Below, in pieces: positions 32,301 to 41,741 of a DNA stretch of 64,000 nucleotides. Source of the DNA: Acinetobacter nectaris CIP 110549 (GTDB taxonomy: Bacteria; Pseudomonadota; Gammaproteobacteria; Pseudomonadales; Moraxellaceae). Where the stretch lies: the NCBI RefSeq assembly GCF_000488215.1, contig NZ_KI530712.1, positions 686,881 through 750,880 of the forward strand, in the 5' to 3' direction. The notes beneath the pieces are model-generated. The model was not told the origin of the DNA. It saw only the letters and a list, made by a program, of their open reading frames with translations, and made no database searches. Both the position numbers and the translations under genes were made by a program. How positions within the stretch are numbered: the first letter of the stretch is position 1; every line of letters begins with the position of its first letter.

Positions 32301-34013
32301 TTACTCTATAAATAATAGTGCCAAACGAACTTGGTCGTAACCCATACGTGGCTGTGTTGCTTCAACTATTGGGCGCAATCGAATCGAACCATCATCATTA
32401 AAGTTTTCAGCACGTTTAGTACGTTGTAGCTTTTTATAAATTTTACGCACTTGCTCTACCACTTCATCCCCAGGATGAGCCACAGAAATATCTAGTCCTT
32501 CTTTTTGTAACTTTCCTAAATGGTTAATAATCGTTGCAGGTGTTAAATGTCTTTCTTGAGCAATATCTTGAATCTCATAACCATCTTCAAAAAGTGCTTT
32601 TGTTTCCTCTAATGTTGCTGCACCATAACTTTTTTGTGCTTGTCCCTGCCCTAATCTTCGTTGGTTACGCTCAATCTCTTTTTCGTTGAGTGTTCCACCA
32701 CAATGACGAATAAATGCTTTATGTTGTACTGTGAGATCAACATGTTCAAATTTAGACTCTGCTTCTTGCGAAAGTTCTTGAAAACGGCGATCTGCTTTTA
32801 TTGCTAACGTATCTAAAGCGAGTGCCTCATCATTAAAGCCTAACAGACGTAATCCATCTAAAGACTTTAAACGAGATAAAGCTACATAACCTTGCCCTTT
32901 TTCAAAAGTATGCTTTAAATTAATTTCGGCAGCATCTAAGGTCATACCTTGGCTTTTATGAATTGTAATGGCCCAAGCAAGCCTTAATGGGACTTGTTGA
33001 AAACTTGCAATAACTTTTCCTTCATCATTTTCTACAGACCATGTTTCAGGTGGAACGATAAGCGTCGTGCCATCGGTTAACGTGACTTTTGGCAATAAAC
33101 CAAACTCATCATCATCTTCAAAACCAATCACTTCACCTAAGCTACCGTTAATATAACCCATGTCAAAATTGTTTTTTACAAACATCACTTTGGCATGTTT
33201 CTTTAGACTTAATGCTTCAGGCGCACGTACAGAAGACTTGAGAGTTTCGATCAGTTTTGCATTACCATCTAGCGTTGCCGTGAATTCATGTGATTTACCA
33301 TCTAAATCACTTAAATGCTCGGTATTTAAGCTATCTACATCCATATTATGTGTATAAAGGCGTGTAAAAGTTTCACCAATATCTTGCTTCGTGGTCGACA
33401 TCAATGCTTGATAATGCTGATCTGTTAAATTCTGTGCTCGAATTGCATTTAATATCTGATCTAATATCGCATCTTCTTGTCGGTGTTGCTCTGTTAAATA
33501 ACAGATTCTAAATTTTGCTTCTACCCATGCATCCGACATGAAACAAAACTTATCTCTATTTTTTTCACCATTTCTACCCACAGGTGGTAACTGAAAAAAG
33601 TCACCAGCAACAATTACCTGAACGCCCCCGAAAGCATCATCAGTTTCTTTAAAATACTTTAAAACTTGATTCACCAAATTGAGTTGCTTCGCATGCAACA
33701 TTGAAATTTCGTCTATGACAAGGACTTGTGCACTTTCTAAGTGTTCTTTTAAATATTTACGTTCTTTCATACGTTTTAGATCATCATCCGATAAATGATC
33801 TTTAATACCAATACCTGCCCAAGTATGAATAGTCATACCATTCATATGTGTTGCTGCAATCCCTGTAGAGGCAGTAATTGCAACTGTTACTTTTCGAGCT
33901 TTCAAATATTGAATATATTGATTTAACGTATATGTCTTGCCAGCACCTGCTGACCCCGTCAAAAACACATTTTCACCAGCTTTTAACAGTTTCAATGCAG
34001 TTTCTTGCTTCAT
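32301..34013 (-). CDS. Pif1-like helicase with C-terminal helix-turn-helix
   Basis: A 570-residue superfamily 1 helicase. Walker A FLTGSAGAGKTYTLN (about residues 17-31), ITASTGIAATHMNG, LVIDEISMLHAKQL and VIVAGDFFQLPPVG match Pif1. TIHKSQGMTLD and YVALSRLKSLDGL are the late motifs. The last 120 or so residues hold a HTH_40-type domain (TLEETKALFEDGYEIQDIA, then ATIINHLGKL). It unwinds DNA, perhaps G-quadruplexes or D-loops, from 5' to 3' as in the family. Confidence 0.88.
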   Translation of the reverse strand: MKQETALKLLKAGENVFLTGSAGAGKTYTLNQYIQYLKARKVTVAITASTGIAATHMNGMTIHTWAGIGIKDHLSDDDLKRMKERKYLKEHLESAQVLVIDEISMLHAKQLNLVNQVLKYFKETDDAFGGVQVIVAGDFFQLPPVGRNGEKNRDKFCFMSDAWVEAKFRICYLTEQHRQEDAILDQILNAIRAQNLTDQHYQALMSTTKQDIGETFTRLYTHNMDVDSLNTEHLSDLDGKSHEFTATLDGNAKLIETLKSSVRAPEALSLKKHAKVMFVKNNFDMGYINGSLGEVIGFEDDDEFGLLPKVTLTDGTTLIVPPETWSVENDEGKVIASFQQVPLRLAWAITIHKSQGMTLDAAEINLKHTFEKGQGYVALSRLKSLDGLRLLGFNDEALALDTLAIKADRRFQELSQEAESKFEHVDLTVQHKAFIRHCGGTLNEKEIERNQRRLGQGQAQKSYGAATLEETKALFEDGYEIQDIAQERHLTPATIINHLGKLQKEGLDISVAHPGDEVVEQVRKIYKKLQRTKRAENFNDDGSIRLRPIVEATQPRMGYDQVRLALLFIE

Positions 34014-34186
34014 AAGACCATGTTCTAAAAATGAATGCTATAGCCTAACTATTTTTGATGAAAATGTTAAGTTTCCATCTCCAATTTTAACCACTATCTT
34101 ATTTCAAAACTTGTAAAAAAATTGATTTATTCAAGAATAATGCTAGTCTAATCGTCTATTTTTCTTTGATTATCATAGGTCATGCT

Positions 34187-34891
34187 ATGCAAAAATTTGC
34201 TAAAACAATTTACGCAATTCAACATCTTGCATTTGAAGACCTTGGCTCACTTGAAGATGTCTTTTATCAGAAAGGTTATCGCATTCGTTATTTTGAAGCG
34301 GGGGTAGATGACTTAGCTAAAGCACTGAACTACGATGGTCTTACAGTTATTTTAGGCGGACCTATTGGCGTCAATGAAGTTGAAGATTATCCATTTTTAC
34401 AACAAGAAATAGATTTACTCAAAAAACGTTTAGATGATAATAAACCAACTTTAGGTATCTGTTTAGGTGCACAGCTTATTGCTAAGGCACTTGGTGCAAA
34501 TGTTTATGCAGGTGATGTAAAAGAAATTGGTTGGAGTACTCTTAGCCTTCCATATCTAGACCAAAATATATTATTTCCTCTTTTAGATATTCCTGTTTTA
34601 CATTGGCACGGCGATACTTTTGATCTGCCTCAAAATACTAAACATTTAGCCAGTTCAAATGATTACCCAAATCAAGGCTTTCAATTTAAAAATGCGCTTG
34701 CCTTACAGTTTCACTTAGAAGTAGATGATGAACATTTGGAAAAATGGCTCATTGGACATACTTCTGAGCTAAGACAAGCAAATATTAATATTAAAAAATT
34801 AAGAGAAGACAATAAAAAGTATGCCCCTCAACTGATGCAAGCTGCAAAATACGTTATACAAAACTATTTAAAACAAATTGAAACTGCGTAA
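34187..34891 (+). CDS. Class I glutamine amidotransferase-like protein
   Basis: About 234 residues from MQKFAKTIYAIQH. The catalytic Cys lies in TLGICLGAQLIAKALG and the His-Glu pair in ALQFHLEVDDE. This is the stand-alone GATase-1 group often annotated as glutamine amidotransferase or GMP synthase-like. No synthase partner lies nearby and the acceptor is unknown. AGGT six bases upstream supports this start. Confidence 0.82.
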   Translation: MQKFAKTIYAIQHLAFEDLGSLEDVFYQKGYRIRYFEAGVDDLAKALNYDGLTVILGGPIGVNEVEDYPFLQQEIDLLKKRLDDNKPTLGICLGAQLIAKALGANVYAGDVKEIGWSTLSLPYLDQNILFPLLDIPVLHWHGDTFDLPQNTKHLASSNDYPNQGFQFKNALALQFHLEVDDEHLEKWLIGHTSELRQANINIKKLREDNKKYAPQLMQAAKYVIQNYLKQIETA

Positions 34892-35100
34892 TCATATCTG
34901 AGCTGTAATGACCTACTATAGATAATTCCTAATCTATATAGGTCAAAATATAATTAAACATCAATAATAAAAGAATTATTATTTCCACTTTCTTCTGTAA
35001 GACGTATTTGGTCACAGATAACAAAAACTTGTATTCCTCAAACCACCAAAGCCCTTACAAAAGATTTTGGCATAGTTCTACACACTTTTTATATAAAAGC

Positions 35101-35137
35101 AAATCGCTTGGCTTCAACTAAGCCAAGCGATTTTTAT
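35101..35137 (-). terminator. Terminator of the yceI-like gene
   Basis: A 13-bp stem (35101-35113 with 35121-35133) carrying AATCGCTTGGC lies right after the stop codon. Confidence 0.85.
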
Positions 35138-35140
35138 ATT

Positions 35141-35719
35141 TTATTTATCTACAGATGCTTCAGTTGTAATATTTACAGTAATCTTATCGCTCACATTAGG
35201 AACATAGTTTCCGATACCAAATGCAGAACGATCAAAAGAAGTTGTTGCATTAAAGCCAATCGATGCTACTTTCTTCATTGGATGAATGCCCTCTTTATTT
35301 AGTACTGCATCAAGTACAACTGGTTTCGTTGTACCCTTAACCGTTAAATCACCAAAGATTTTAAAATGCTTCTTATCTTTGGTTTCTACACGTGTACTTT
35401 TAAATGTGATATTTGGGTATTGTACTGCATTAAACCAAGCTGCTTCTTGAAACTCTTTATCTAGCGCAGGAACATTGGTATTTACACTGCTTACAGGAAT
35501 AGTCACATTTACAGAAGACTTTTCAGGTTGTGCATCATCTACATTAATTGCACCTTGAATATCTGAAAAGTTAGCTGTTGGCGTAGAAAAACCAAAATGA
35601 TTCCAAGAAAATAAAGTTGCAGTATGTGCAGGGTCTATTTTATATGTTGTTGGTAGTGCAAAAGTTGTTACACTTGCGATAGCTAGAGAAAGTCCTAGAG
35701 CAATTTTTTTATTCAACAT
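35141..35719 (-). CDS. yceI: YceI-family periplasmic protein
   Basis: About 192 residues from MLNKKIALGLSL. A signal peptide is cut after TTFA. The mature part TYKIDPAHTATLFSWNHFGF is the YceI hallmark, followed by the lipocalin-like strands (FKSTRVETKDKKHFKIFGDL and VKGTTKPVVLDAV). Relatives bind isoprenoid lipids; stress or pH induction is known for E. coli YceI. It is monocistronic. Confidence 0.92.
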   Translation of the reverse strand: MLNKKIALGLSLAIASVTTFALPTTYKIDPAHTATLFSWNHFGFSTPTANFSDIQGAINVDDAQPEKSSVNVTIPVSSVNTNVPALDKEFQEAAWFNAVQYPNITFKSTRVETKDKKHFKIFGDLTVKGTTKPVVLDAVLNKEGIHPMKKVASIGFNATTSFDRSAFGIGNYVPNVSDKITVNITTEASVDK

Positions 35720-35929
35720 GATTATTTTAAGTTCCAATTATAGGCAGTTATTTTTATCTTAATGGTATAAAAGCTCAGAATACACCGCAATTTATAAAAC
35801 GGTTTGTCCTAAAAATAGAACAATTTATAGATATCTCCGTTATTTTAAGATTATTTAGCTAATCAATTTGACTTACTCGCCCTAGTACTTAAAATAGCAT
35901 TTTTCTTATATTGTAATGATTCCAAAGTT

Positions 35930-36646
35930 ATGAATAACGATCAACTTGAACCTCAAATTGTCGACCTAGATAATTTGCACGAGCATCGTGAGATTGTGAC
36001 ATTTATGCGCCGTTCATCTCCGCTAAATACTTCACAACGTGCCGCTTTAGAGCAGTATCGTGACCTGATTTTGGAATATCCTGTCGGTGATTTGCGCCAA
36101 CACTTTGAACATCCTGAACGCCCACTCACTGTAGAAATTGGTTTTGGCATGGGTCGCTCTTTAGTTCTTATGGCAAAAGCAAATCCTGAGCGCAATTATG
36201 TTGGTATTGAAGTCCATGTGCCAGGTATTGCCCAATGTGTTTATGAAGCAGGTATGGCTGAAGTTAAAAACTTAAAAGTATTAGATGCAGATGCCATTAA
36301 AGTACTTAAAGAAATGCCTGACAATAGTATTGACTGTATTCAACTTTACTTCCCTGACCCTTGGCAGAAAAAACGTCACTTTAAACGTCGTTTTGTTGCA
36401 CATGAGCGTATGGAACTTGTAGAAAGTAAACTAATGCTTAATGGTACATTCCACAGTGCAACAGACTGGGAACCATATGCTGAATGGATGTTAGATGTAC
36501 TAGATAACCGTCCAAACCTTGAGAATATGGCAGGTAAAGGAAATAGTTACCCTCGCCCTGAATGGCGTCCACTGACTAAATTTGAACGTCGTGGATTAGA
36601 GTCAGGTCATAAAATTAATGACTTTATTTTCAAAAAAATTGGATAG
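35930..36646 (+). CDS. trmB: tRNA (guanine-N7)-methyltransferase TrmB
   Basis: A 238-residue AdoMet enzyme. VEIGFGMGRSLVLMAKANPE is the cofactor site; IQLYFPDPWQKKRHFKRRFV is the TrmB signature; TDWEPYAEWM and KFERRGLESGH are the conserved end motifs. It methylates G46 in the variable loop of tRNAs. A bidirectional hairpin follows. Confidence 0.97.
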   Translation: MNNDQLEPQIVDLDNLHEHREIVTFMRRSSPLNTSQRAALEQYRDLILEYPVGDLRQHFEHPERPLTVEIGFGMGRSLVLMAKANPERNYVGIEVHVPGIAQCVYEAGMAEVKNLKVLDADAIKVLKEMPDNSIDCIQLYFPDPWQKKRHFKRRFVAHERMELVESKLMLNGTFHSATDWEPYAEWMLDVLDNRPNLENMAGKGNSYPRPEWRPLTKFERRGLESGHKINDFIFKKIG

Positions 36647-36653
36647 CTCATAT

Positions 36654-36677
36654 AAAAGCCCGAAACTTCGGGCTTTT
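36654..36677. terminator. Bidirectional terminator
   Basis: The stem AAAAGCCCGAA/TTCGGGCTTTT has a two-base apical loop and a T-run, and lies between trmB and the convergent DUF2520 gene. Confidence 0.88.
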
Positions 36678-36679
36678 TT

Positions 36680-37468
36680 TTAATCTTTTTTATCGTGACG
36701 CTTTTGTATTTGCTCACTCATTAACTCATATACTTTTAAAAACTCATATTGCTCATTTTTTTGTAGTAGGCTTTCTTGTAATGCCAATATATTTGCATCA
36801 TGGCGTACAGCAGGTCCTGTTTGAACAGTTTGAGGGAGAAAGTGAGTCGCTTTATTTGCAGTTTCTAATATTAGCGGATACAACAACTTAAAGTCGACAC
36901 CTTGTTGTTCAACAATTTGTTGAGATATGTCATAACAATAATTGCTAAAGTTACATGCAAATACAGCAGCTAAATGTAAACTTAAACGTTGTTCTGAATT
37001 ATACAAGTAAACTTCTTTAGAAATTTCAGCAGCCACGCTTTTTAAAGTCACTATATCCCTATGATCATTGGCTTCAACAAAAATAGGTGTTGTTTTCCAG
37101 TCGACCTTCTTTTCAAAGCTGAATGTTTGTAATGGATAAAAAACACCAGAACGGCGATAATACTTTTCTAAAACCTTTAAGTGCGTACTTCCTGAAGTAT
37201 GTACAATGCATGTATCTACAAACCCACACGCAACCAATGCCTGAATGACCTGTTCAATTGCTTGATCTTTTACCGCAATAATAACGAGCTCTACAGCCTG
37301 ATCTAACAACGAATATGAATCTACTGGCTTAGCAAGCACTTGGTCTGCTAATGTTTGCGCATTTTGCAAATTAGGACTGAATATATCAACAACTTCATGA
37401 CCTATTTTAAACAACCCTGTTGCAAGCTGTGTAGCGACTTTACCCGAACCAATAAAACTAATACGCAT
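36680..37468 (-). CDS. Rossmann-like and DUF2520 domain protein
   Basis: A 262-residue protein. The N-terminal ISFIGSGKVATQLATGL is a nucleotide site like that of F420- or NADP-dependent oxidoreductases, and VIIAVKDQAIEQVIQAL follows. The second half (LAAVFACNFSNYCYDI, then ETANKATHFLPQTVQTGP) is DUF2520. Such proteins may act in coenzyme or tetrahydropterin chemistry, but the reaction is not known here. It lies next to grxD and ends at the shared hairpin. Confidence 0.8.
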   Translation of the reverse strand: MRISFIGSGKVATQLATGLFKIGHEVVDIFSPNLQNAQTLADQVLAKPVDSYSLLDQAVELVIIAVKDQAIEQVIQALVACGFVDTCIVHTSGSTHLKVLEKYYRRSGVFYPLQTFSFEKKVDWKTTPIFVEANDHRDIVTLKSVAAEISKEVYLYNSEQRLSLHLAAVFACNFSNYCYDISQQIVEQQGVDFKLLYPLILETANKATHFLPQTVQTGPAVRHDANILALQESLLQKNEQYEFLKVYELMSEQIQKRHDKKD

Positions 37469-37484
37469 TTTTTTATACCCCTAT

Positions 37485-37518
37485 AAAAGAAAAGCGCCAA
37501 TAATGGCGCTTTTCTTTT
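37485..37518 (-). terminator. Terminator of grxD
   Basis: A 15-bp stem (37485-37499 with 37504-37518) carries AAAGCGCCA/TGGCGCTTT and a four-base loop. Confidence 0.88.
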
Positions 37519-37524
37519 TAAAAA

Positions 37525-37866
37525 TTATGCCTCTGGTGCAGGGCTATTTTCTTCGATAAGTGGTTTAAGCTCACCACTTTGGAACATTTCTAAAATAATA
37601 TCACTGCCACCAATTAACTCACCTGCAACCCATAGTTGTGGGAATGTTGGCCAGTTTGCAATTTTAGGCAATGTTGCACGAATATCTTGGTTCTCTAAAA
37701 TATTTACATAAGCAAATGGACGACCAATTTGGCTTAATGCTTCTACAGCACGTGCAGAAAAACCACACTGTGGAAACTGTGGTGTACCTTTCATATAAAG
37801 TAATACAGCATGTTTTGCAATTTGCTCGCGTATTAATGCTTCAGTATCTCGTGCTTGTTCAGTCAT
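37525..37866 (-). CDS. grxD: Monothiol glutaredoxin GrxD (Grx4)
   Basis: A 113-residue protein. FPQCGFSARAVEAL carries the CGFS active site; WPTFPQLWVAGELIGGSDI is the glutathione-binding half. Grx4-type proteins bind a shared 2Fe-2S cluster with glutathione and help iron-sulfur delivery. It has its own terminator. Confidence 0.95.
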   Translation of the reverse strand: MTEQARDTEALIREQIAKHAVLLYMKGTPQFPQCGFSARAVEALSQIGRPFAYVNILENQDIRATLPKIANWPTFPQLWVAGELIGGSDIILEMFQSGELKPLIEENSPAPEA

Positions 37867-38065
37867 AGATAAATCCTCAATTATTTGCGCGTATTATACC
37901 TAAAAGTTTTTAATATCGCTTGTCTGACTATCTTCTATTGTATAAGTCTTTTGATTAAACAGATACCTATACACAAATTATTTACAGCGATGTTGTTTGT
38001 TTTTTAACCACCATAGTATTCTTTTATTAAATAAGCTTTCAGAGTACCGTCTTTTACAGCAAATG

Positions 38066-38974
38066 CTACAAAGCAAAAACCTGTTGAAAATAATGTGTCA
38101 AAATATTTAAACACCGTTGTAGCTCTTTGTTGGTTTTCCAGTTTTTTTGTTGAGGACATGCATATAAAGAAAGTGAATCCATTTTCCAGTCAGGTAAAAG
38201 TTGGACTAACTCTCCCTTCAATAACTCTTCTTGAACATTTATAGATAAGATACGTGCAACTCCAAAACTATTTTTACATAACGTTTTAACCACTGACACA
38301 TCATGACTACTTAGTCTCACTGGCATATGTATCGTAATATCTTCATTATTCTTTTTCATATTAATGTATTCACACTGCGGTATTGACTTCATATTTATAA
38401 GTTTATATTCAAGTAAATCATATGGTTGTTGAACTTTTATATTTTTATTTAAATAAATTGGCGATGTCACTACTACTTGATGCAATGATGCCAAATAAAT
38501 TGTTTCAATAGTATTTTTAATGTTGTAATTATCTACTTTAATGACTAAATCAATATCATGGTTATTTGGTAAATCATTTAAATTACTTTGTGTTTCAATA
38601 ATAATATCTAGTTTCTGGTGTGCTGCCATCCAATCAGACAATGCAGGAATAACATAATTCGTTGCTAGCTCTGAGGTCGTAAGAACTTTTAAAGAACCCG
38701 TTAAATTATCTTTTAGTTCAAGTAAATGGTTTTTTGCACGATCTGCCGCGGCAAGCATTTCCTTACAGCTCTGGAAAAAGACTTGCCCTTCCTCTGTTAA
38801 ACTTATTCTACGCGTTGAACGACGCAGTAATACAACTTGCAAAGCCTGCTCTAACGTGCGAATTTGTTGACTCACTGCACTTGTAGTAATACCAAGTACT
38901 TTTGCGGCACCGCTAAAAGACCCTTGCTCAACAACACAAGAAAATACGCCCATAGCACGCAATTGGTCATACAT
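38066..38974 (-). CDS. LysR-family transcription regulator
   Basis: About 302 residues. The winged helix (MGVFSCVVEQGSFSGAAKVL, then TTSAVSQQIRTLEQAL, and VLLRRSTRRISLTEEG) spans residues about 8-66. The effector part follows CrgA-like LysR proteins. No divergent target gene is obvious; upstream lies nlpD on the same strand, with a terminator between. The regulated genes cannot be told. Confidence 0.9.
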   Translation of the reverse strand: MYDQLRAMGVFSCVVEQGSFSGAAKVLGITTSAVSQQIRTLEQALQVVLLRRSTRRISLTEEGQVFFQSCKEMLAAADRAKNHLLELKDNLTGSLKVLTTSELATNYVIPALSDWMAAHQKLDIIIETQSNLNDLPNNHDIDLVIKVDNYNIKNTIETIYLASLHQVVVTSPIYLNKNIKVQQPYDLLEYKLINMKSIPQCEYINMKKNNEDITIHMPVRLSSHDVSVVKTLCKNSFGVARILSINVQEELLKGELVQLLPDWKMDSLSLYACPQQKNWKTNKELQRCLNILTHYFQQVFAL

Positions 38975-39012
38975 ATTTTTAATCACTTCAACATCAAATC
39001 TAAAGTTACAGT

Positions 39013-39038
39013 AAAAAGCCCGCCATAAATGCGGGCTT
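39013..39038 (-). terminator. Terminator of nlpD
   Basis: The stem AAGCCCGC/GCGGGCTT (39016-39023 with 39031-39038) is followed by T on the minus strand. Confidence 0.82.
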
Positions 39039-39054
39039 CTAGCTCTTTCTAATC

Positions 39055-39870
39055 TTAGTTTACTGGAATAATACGTGCAGGATCTATTGCCTTACCTTCT
39101 GCTCTTACTTGGAATTCCAACATCACACGATCTGCACCTGAATTACCCATTTCAGCAATTTGCTGACCTGCTTTCACATGTGCACCGCTTTTTACAAGCA
39201 TTTTGCTATTGTGTGCATATGCTGTGATATAACCATTACTGTGCTTAATGAGTACCAAATTACCAAATTCTTTTAAGCCATCATCTGCATACACCACTTG
39301 ACCATCTGCAGCAGCATAAATTGGATCGCCAACTTGCCCACCGTAACGTATACCTTTAATATTACTTGCAGGGTTATATGTTGCTATTACTGCATTATTA
39401 GAAGGTTTTACCCAACGTAAACCACCTATTGTAGACGTCGTTTGTGTTTGTATTGCAGGCGCTGTAGGTTGTGCTACAGGTGCATTTCCTTGAGATGGCA
39501 GTGGAATACTCTGTGTTTGAATTGGTGGTGCACTTGGTCTAGATACAACAGGTGCAGGCGTTGGTACAGAGGCAACTACACCACTACCTTTTAGCTTTAA
39601 AGACTGACCAACAAAAATTGTATATGGAGCAGGAACTCCATTCATTTGTGCAACAGTTAAATAGTTTACACCATAACGCGCTGCAATCCCGCTTAATGTA
39701 TCTCCGGGTTTCACTGTATAAAGATCTGGTGCAGTCAGTGCACGAGTTGTCATCACCTGTGGCTTTGATGCACATCCTGTAAAAGCAAATACAGATAAAG
39801 TTAAGCAAGACATAAGTAAAGGCTTAAATATTTCTTTATGAATATTTCGAGTAAACTGCTCTTTTAACAT
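39055..39870 (-). CDS. nlpD: NlpD-like lipoprotein with LysM and degenerate M23 domains
   Basis: About 271 residues. The lipobox FTGC ends a signal peptide. LysM is at about residues 53-95 (YTVKPGDTLSGIAARYGVN). A Pro/Gln/Thr-rich linker leads to a LytM/M23 domain (GGQVGDPIYAAADGQVVYAD, GNLVLIKHSNGYITAYAHN). The zinc ligands are lost: the first His position is not His and the last H-x-H reads LEFQVR. That fits NlpD, which switches on amidase AmiC instead of cutting. surE lies just upstream; no rpoS follows. Confidence 0.88.
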   Translation of the reverse strand: MLKEQFTRNIHKEIFKPLLMSCLTLSVFAFTGCASKPQVMTTRALTAPDLYTVKPGDTLSGIAARYGVNYLTVAQMNGVPAPYTIFVGQSLKLKGSGVVASVPTPAPVVSRPSAPPIQTQSIPLPSQGNAPVAQPTAPAIQTQTTSTIGGLRWVKPSNNAVIATYNPASNIKGIRYGGQVGDPIYAAADGQVVYADDGLKEFGNLVLIKHSNGYITAYAHNSKMLVKSGAHVKAGQQIAEMGNSGADRVMLEFQVRAEGKAIDPARIIPVN

Positions 39871-39986
39871 CTGCATTGACGTCCCTCTCCATCTTAATGG
39901 CTAATTAGTTTTATAATTTGCTAAGATTAACAAAAAACAGTGCAATACAATTAATTTATTTTTTGTCATCCTGTAAAAACACTTAT

Positions 39987-40757
39987 TTAATCTCTTATTT
40001 GTGCTTCAAGCTGCTCAAGTATGTCATAGTTTGTGGCATCCATTTGAATAGGTGTAATACTGACATAACCATGATTTACAGCATAAAAATCTGATACAGC
40101 ACCACTACTATCTCTCGTTGGCTCTAAAACTGCTTCGCCAGAAAGCCCAATCCAATAAACATGATGCCCTCTTGGATTAACTTGGCTCGTAATCGGTTTA
40201 GATTGCATTCTACGACCTTGGTAAGTTACCAATGCCCCCTCAAGTTTTTCAACCTCAGGAATATTTATATTTAAAATATGACGTTCAGGAACCTGAGGTA
40301 ACCCTTTTGCAATAAAGTCATGTACCCATTTTGCAGCAGCCCTAAAATTGTCTATAAACAAATAATGACTTGCATCTTTGCCTACCAAAGAAACTGCAAT
40401 GGCAGGCTGACGCATTAGTCTCCCCTCAAAAGCAGCACCAATTGTCCCTGAATACAGAACATCATCACCTAAATTAGCACCACTATTAATACCACTAACT
40501 ACCAAATCAAACTCAAAGTCGAAAAGTCCATTCATAGATAAATAAACACAGTCTGCAGGCGTACCATTTACAGCCCATACATCAGGCATAATTTCAACAG
40601 GTCTTAATGGTCTATCTAAAGTTAAAGCACTCGAGAAACCACTTCGCTCAGACTCAGGTGCAACAATAATGACCCGACCCAATGGTTTTAATGCTTCTGC
40701 CAATGCCTGAATACCTGGTGCAAAAACACCATCATCATTTGCGACTAATATATTCAC
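39987..40757 (-). CDS. surE: 5'/3'-nucleotidase SurE
   Basis: A 256-residue metal-dependent phosphatase. [19 protein letters not shown] has the Asp-Asp metal site; [19 protein letters not shown] the Asn and Ser ligands. It removes phosphate from nucleotides, often survival-linked. The usual neighbour pcm is absent; nlpD follows 110 bases downstream and is probably cotranscribed. Confidence 0.96.
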   Translation of the reverse strand: MNILVANDDGVFAPGIQALAEALKPLGRVIIVAPESERSGFSSALTLDRPLRPVEIMPDVWAVNGTPADCVYLSMNGLFDFEFDLVVSGINSGANLGDDVLYSGTIGAAFEGRLMRQPAIAVSLVGKDASHYLFIDNFRAAAKWVHDFIAKGLPQVPERHILNINIPEVEKLEGALVTYQGRRMQSKPITSQVNPRGHHVYWIGLSGEAVLEPTRDSSGAVSDFYAVNHGYVSITPIQMDATNYDILEQLEAQIRD

Positions 40758-41210
40758 TTTTTATGTCCCTTAACTTATACGTTATGCATTTAAAATTTTA
40801 AAACTACTATAACAAGCCTACTTTTATTTTATATTTAAAATATTAAAATTTTAGGTTGATAAATCATATTTATTTCATACATGGCTTAAAATATAATAAA
40901 AATCATTCCATTTGGATATTTCTATAACGAGTTTAGATGCCTTACAGCTATTTTTATTAAAAATTAATAGGTTAAAAATCAAACTAAAAAACCTATCGTA
41001 TAACTTTTTATTTTTTGAATCATTTTTTTGTCACTTTTCATAAATATTCTAAGTCTATCTAATCATTAAATAGACTAAAAACACGATTAACTCATCGTTC
41101 TACATTTTATTTTTATAGTTATACACCTTTTATACAGTTTATGGCTTTCATTATTAAAAAATTTGTTTAACATCCTAACTATGTTGAAAAAAATGATTGT
41201 CTAAAAAATT
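40758..41210. other. Non-coding A/T-rich region between surE and 41211
   Basis: The 453 bases hold the divergent promoters of surE and the exported protein. Two small hairpins are visible (AGTCTAT/ATAGACT near 41052-41076 and ATAGGTT/AACCTAT near 40968-40998). No gene or known RNA is recognised. Confidence 0.45.
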
Positions 41211-41633
41211 ATGATCACATCCCATGTAAGTAAACGCCTTATCACAGCATTATTTGCAAGTCTTGTTATGATTTCTGTTCCAACACTTGCTAGTGCGAAA
41301 GAAAAAAAATCAGCAGACAATACAACAAATATTGATGTTACCCCAAATCAAGGTGGTGTTACGCAAGAAGAACTCGCCGCAATTTATGTTCTTTCCGAGC
41401 TTTGCCCGAGCTACGGCTTTAAGAAAGATCCTGCTTATCAGGCAGGTTATAGTGAGCTCGTCAAAGAAAATATGCCGGGCATACAAAATCCTGTGCACGC
41501 TTTAGAAATTAGAGCGAAACAGAAAGATTTTAAACCATTTTTAATTCAAGCCCGCGAAGATGCGAAAAGAGCTGGTGAAACCCAAAATAAAGAAATATGT
41601 AAAGAAATTACAACACTTAGTAAAGGTTCATAA
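41211..41633 (+). CDS. Exported protein of unknown function, 140 aa
   Basis: A 140-residue protein with a signal peptide cut after TLASA (about residue 29). The mature part is helical and holds two Cys (ELCPSYGF and NKEICKEI), possibly a disulfide. It is probably periplasmic. It resembles small secreted proteins seen in Moraxellaceae, but no function is known to me. A hairpin follows before dacC. Confidence 0.6.
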   Translation: MITSHVSKRLITALFASLVMISVPTLASAKEKKSADNTTNIDVTPNQGGVTQEELAAIYVLSELCPSYGFKKDPAYQAGYSELVKENMPGIQNPVHALEIRAKQKDFKPFLIQAREDAKRAGETQNKEICKEITTLSKGS

Positions 41634-41741
41634 CTTCTTTACAATACACTGTAAAATAAGTGAGTACTGCATATAGCAGTCCACTTATCTTTATCCTAAA
41701 ATGCAAATTCAAATAGACGCTAACCATTGGAATGACCCTAA

